From positions 110,905 to 174,904 of the forward strand of contig NZ_JAOSZE010000018.1 in NCBI RefSeq assembly GCF_025630775.1: 64,000 nt of DNA. Direction: 5' to 3'. Source of the DNA: Actinoplanes sp. KI2 (lineage in GTDB: Bacteria; Actinomycetota; Actinomycetes; Mycobacteriales; Micromonosporaceae). Of the stretch, positions 61,229-64,000 are shown piece by piece. The translations under genes and the position numbers were made by a program. Position 1 is the stretch's first letter, and the number at the start of each line of letters is the position of its first letter. The notes beneath the pieces were generated by a model. That model was given only the letters and a program-made list of their open reading frames with translations. It had not been told where the DNA came from and searched no databases.

Positions 61229-61636
61229 GTGGAGAAGATCTGGTCGGTCACCGCGACCGAGGACGACTGTGTCGAGCTGGTCCTCGAGAAGGGTGCGCCC
61301 CGGCCGCTGGTGGCCGCGATCACCGAGGCCGAGCTGCGCAGCCTCATCGAGCCGCTGCGGCCGGTCGACGAGGCCGTCCGGCGCAACGAGTTCAGCCGGC
61401 CCCAGCTCGCCTCGATCTGCCGGGACGTGATCGGCCGGGACCCCTTCGACGAGGAGCGCGTGGCGCCCGACCGGTCGCCGGTGTGGGCCGACCTCGGGCT
61501 CCTGGCCGGCGGCGTGATCGCCGCCACCGGTCACCTGCCGGGGTGGTGGCGCGACGCCGGTGGGGCCGTCGCCGCGTACGGCCTGTACCTTCTGTCGCGG
61601 CGCGGGTGGCGGCGCCTCCGGAGCCGCCAACCCTAG
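61229..61636 (+). CDS. Small protein with C-terminal membrane segment
   Basis: A 135-residue protein. The first ~85 residues are soluble (VEKIWSVTATEDDCVELVLEKG, then helical EAELRSLIEPLRPVDEAVRR), and the last ~45 contain one or two hydrophobic stretches (LGLLAGGVIAATGHLPGWW, GGAVAAYGLYLLSRRG) and a basic tail, so it is membrane-associated. No family recognised. GTG 61229 has GGAAAGGCGG upstream. It is downstream of the hairpin array and probably independent of the MerR-PP2C gene. Confidence 0.72.
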   Translation: MEKIWSVTATEDDCVELVLEKGAPRPLVAAITEAELRSLIEPLRPVDEAVRRNEFSRPQLASICRDVIGRDPFDEERVAPDRSPVWADLGLLAGGVIAATGHLPGWWRDAGGAVAAYGLYLLSRRGWRRLRSRQP

Positions 61637-61663
61637 GCCTGTTCCTGCTGGTCACGACGATGA

Positions 61664-61786
61664 TCAGGCCTGCGGCACGCCTTGCGCTCGCCGCGCTCCG
61701 TCGCCGGCCTCGCGCTGCTCGACCCGGCCGGCTTCGGCAAGGTCAGCTCGAAGTTCCTCGCCGCGGACTCCCCGCCCCGCGCTTGA
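61664..61786 (+). pseudogene. Remnant of an alpha/beta hydrolase
   Basis: A 40-codon frame after a TGA reads SGLRHALRSPRSVAGLALLDPAGFGKVSSK in effect: the segments LRHALRSP, VAGLALLDPAGFG and KVSSKFLAAD match the helix and strand after the nucleophile elbow of alpha/beta hydrolases. The elbow itself and the rest of the enzyme are missing and no start codon fits. It overlaps the 3' end of the APH-like gene on the other strand. It looks like the leftover of a deleted gene. Confidence 0.5.
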
Positions 61787-62720
61787 CGCTTCGGCCGTCG
61801 CGGTGGTCGGTGATCAGGCGGGTCACGAGTGGGCGTAATGCGGCTGATCTCGCGCGGCGCCACGTGGACATGCCCGGGATGACGGTGTCGGGCATTGTCG
61901 CGGCACGGATGCACCACATCCCGGCCAGCCCCACCACGAAACGGGATGCCTCGGGTGGCAGCGTCCGCAACAGCTCGTACGCGGATCGCGTTGCCGCTTG
62001 CCGACCGAGGACGTGCCCGGTGGCGACCACGTCCGCCGCCATCTGGGCGAGGTCGACCCAGGGGGCGCCGGCTGCCGCGTAAGCCCAGTCGAGCAGCACG
62101 GCCGCTCGGTCCTGCGGGTCGACGGCGGTGTTGTCGAGGCGGATGTCGCGGTGGACCAAGGCGCTGCCGGCCGTCCAGTGTTCCCATCCGGCCACGACAT
62201 CGGCTGCCGGTCCCGCATGGGCCGCCTCCCATTGGTCGCTCGTGCCGATCTCCAGCAGGCGCGTCCAGCCGTCGAAGTCGAAGATGCGCTGGGCGACCGG
62301 TGGCAGGGCGCCCGGCGCCATGTGCCCGCTCGCCGTGCGGCACGCCTTCGCGACAGCCGCGATCGATTCGTCGGTCCAGAACGCTTCCGTGGCACCGGGA
62401 GCCCAGGTGGTGGCCAGCACGACCCATGGTCCATGTTCGATGGTGGCGAGGCGTCGGGGCGCCGGCACCGACTCCGGCAGGACGTCCAGGATTGCCGATT
62501 CCTGCCGGATCATTTTGTGGTTGTGTGCCCGGACCTCGGCCGACACGGCCTTGACGAACACCTGTCGACCGTCGGCCAACCGCAAGCCCGCAGCCGGACC
62601 GGGTGACATCCCGCCGTGCAGATCCGTGTGAGCGACGATCGTTGTCCCGAGGGCCTCGGCGACGGCCATGCGTACCGGTTCTGGCGTGTCGGCCCACGCG
62701 GCCCGGCGAGTGAACGTCAC
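61743..62720 (-). CDS. Aminoglycoside phosphotransferase-family kinase
   Basis: A 325-residue APH/choline-kinase-fold protein. The catalytic loop is LVHRDIRLDNTAVD (HxD....N) and the metal-binding aspartate is in AVLLDWAYAAAGAPWVDLAQM. GRQVFVKAVSA near residue 53 supplies the ATP-binding lysine. The substrate could be an antibiotic, sugar or other small molecule; most unassigned actinomycete members are not resistance genes. GTG 62720. The last ~20 residues (KRGAGSPRRGTSS) look like read-through into the hydrolase remnant on the other strand. Confidence 0.82.
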   Translation of the reverse strand: MTFTRRAAWADTPEPVRMAVAEALGTTIVAHTDLHGGMSPGPAAGLRLADGRQVFVKAVSAEVRAHNHKMIRQESAILDVLPESVPAPRRLATIEHGPWVVLATTWAPGATEAFWTDESIAAVAKACRTASGHMAPGALPPVAQRIFDFDGWTRLLEIGTSDQWEAAHAGPAADVVAGWEHWTAGSALVHRDIRLDNTAVDPQDRAAVLLDWAYAAAGAPWVDLAQMAADVVATGHVLGRQAATRSAYELLRTLPPEASRFVVGLAGMWCIRAATMPDTVIPGMSTWRRARSAALRPLVTRLITDHRDGRSVKRGAGSPRRGTSS

Positions 62721-62729
62721 GCCGGCGGC

Positions 62730-63565
62730 CTAGACGGGTTTCTGCGGCACCCGGGCCACGGCCGCGTGAATGGCCACGTCCTCGACGGCCGGCCGGGGGC
62801 CGGGTTCGTCGCCGGCCCACCACTGCACGACCGACTGGATCCCCGGCTCGACCAGGTCCAGGCCGCCCAGCAGCCCGGCCAACTCCTCGCGGGACCGGGC
62901 ACGGAACCGGCCGTCCCGGTTGGGCGCCTCGAGCCTCGGGAGCATCTCGGCCGGCATGAAGTCGAAGGTCGAGTGCGACACCACCACCCAGCTGCCGGGC
63001 GCCAGCGCATCGACCAGCGTGGCGACGATGCCGGCCGGGTCCTCGTCGTCCCGGACGAAGTGCAGGACGGCGACCAGCAGCAACCCGACCGGCCGGGCGA
63101 GGTCGAGCGTGCCGCGGAGCTCGGGATGCCGCAGGATGCTGCCCGGGTCGCGCAGGTCGGCGCCGAGGTACGCCGTCCGGCCCGCGGGCGCGCTGGTGAG
63201 CAGCGCGCGGGCGTGGGTGAGGACGAGCGGATCGTTGTCGACGTACACGATGCGCGCCGTGGGGTCGATCGCCTGGGCGATCTCGTGCGTGTTCGGCGAG
63301 GTCGGGATGCCGGAGCCGACGTCGAGGAACTGACGGACGCCCTGCCGGGACAGGAACTCGACGGCCCGCCGGAGGAAGTGGCGGTTCTCCACCGCGGCGA
63401 GCCGGACCGTGGGCATCACCGCCTCGATCTCGTGCGCCGACGCCCGGTCCGCGGCGAAGTTGTCCTTGCCGCCGAGCAGGTAGTCGTAGCGCCGGGCCGG
63501 ATGCGCGACGGTGGGTCCACGGCAGCGGACGCGTCGGCTCCACCATGGAAGATCGGCGATGACAT
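62730..63565 (-). pseudogene. SAM-dependent methyltransferase (DUF574 type), probably frameshifted
   Basis: The conserved body reads from 63420 down (PTVRLAAVENRHFLRRAVEF, DVGSGIPTSPNTHEIAQ as the SAM loop) to 62730. The equally conserved N-terminus (VAHPARRYDYLLGGKDNFAA) is in the same frame but has no start codon. The natural opening (ATG 63565, MSSPIFHGGADASAAVDP) is in another frame; adding one base near the GGG run at 63513-63515 joins them as VDPTVAHPARRYDY. So either a one-base deletion has broken the gene or the assembly has an error there. An internal ATG at 63419 would give a truncated 229-residue protein. Confidence 0.75.
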
Positions 63566-63615
63566 ACCACGCATCGTGCCATGGCCGGCAAAAGATCGGA
63601 CTCGATGTATCAACC

Positions 63616-64000
<385 letters not shown>

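Noticed and set aside
61743..62720. APH-family gene as an antibiotic-resistance determinant
   Set aside because: The fold is shared by many kinases and nothing in its context or motifs points to a specific antibiotic.

Overview
The window reads as chromosomal DNA of a high-GC, spore-forming actinomycete. Micromonosporaceae is the best guess, and an Actinoplanes-like organism in particular. The evidence is the extreme GC at third codon positions, frequent GTG starts, many 1-4 base stop/start overlaps, three F420-dependent luciferase-like oxidoreductases, the DUF6230/DUF6114 pair, and two methyl-accepting chemotaxis-type proteins, which suit a genus with motile spores. The assignment is inference; no rRNA or marker gene is present. 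I saw no tRNA, rRNA, CRISPR array, prophage or intact insertion sequence.

Layout. 0-6.5 kb: a DesK/NarL two-component pair, an SMI1/KNR4 protein, a metallo-beta-lactamase-fold enzyme, an MFS exporter divergent from a CGNR zinc-finger regulator, and a PheS-like ligase (SrmL type) preceded by a possible 15-codon leader and a hairpin. 6.5-13.3 kb: an amine/amino-acid catabolic locus (FAD oxidoreductase, Lrp regulator, saccharopine dehydrogenase-like protein, aminobutyraldehyde-type dehydrogenase) interrupted by a repeat-bearing HTH regulator, a membrane protein and a GAF protein. 13.3-20.7 kb: a secreted helical protein, an F420 enzyme, a DGPF protein with its ECF42-type sigma factor, hydrolases, a flavin reductase, an ArsR/SRPBCC pair and an RmlD-like reductase. 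20.7-30.3 kb: an aminotransferase, a Gly-Ser nonapeptide-repeat protein, TrmO, a PQQ-like propeller lipoprotein, a second F420 enzyme, a CDP-alcohol phosphotransferase, a lipoprotein with an orphan MacB/FtsX permease, DUF427, YbaK and a UBP-type zinc finger.

30.4-38.8 kb: a GvpU-like gene, the DUF6230/DUF6114 operon, a secreted protein, a GH9 cellulase with a CebR-like operator at the start of its coding sequence, a DUF2087 protein, a third F420 enzyme divergent from a TetR gene across twin palindromes, and a ricin-type lectin. 38.8-49.6 kb: a complete branched-chain amino-acid-type ABC transporter operon, a PHB-depolymerase-like esterase with an MHS-family permease, a second two-component pair divergent from a membrane protein, and a LysM/M15 peptidase. 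49.7-64 kb: a chemotaxis receptor, a four-gene beta-oxidation operon under a divergent TetR gene, a receptor-PilZ fusion, an acyl-CoA synthetase, a MerR-PP2C fusion with a coupled micropeptide and a triple hairpin array, an APH-like kinase, a SAM methyltransferase that appears frameshifted, and the 3' end of pntB running off the window.

Recurring themes are secreted polymer breakdown (cellulase, esterase, lectin), beta-oxidation and amine catabolism, small divergent regulator/target pairs with visible palindromes, convergent genes whose 3' ends overlap, and gene ends duplicated in tandem. The most unusual items are the MerR-PP2C fusion with its satellite features, the SrmL leader region, the nonapeptide-repeat protein and the leaderless cellulase promoter with its operator inside the coding sequence.
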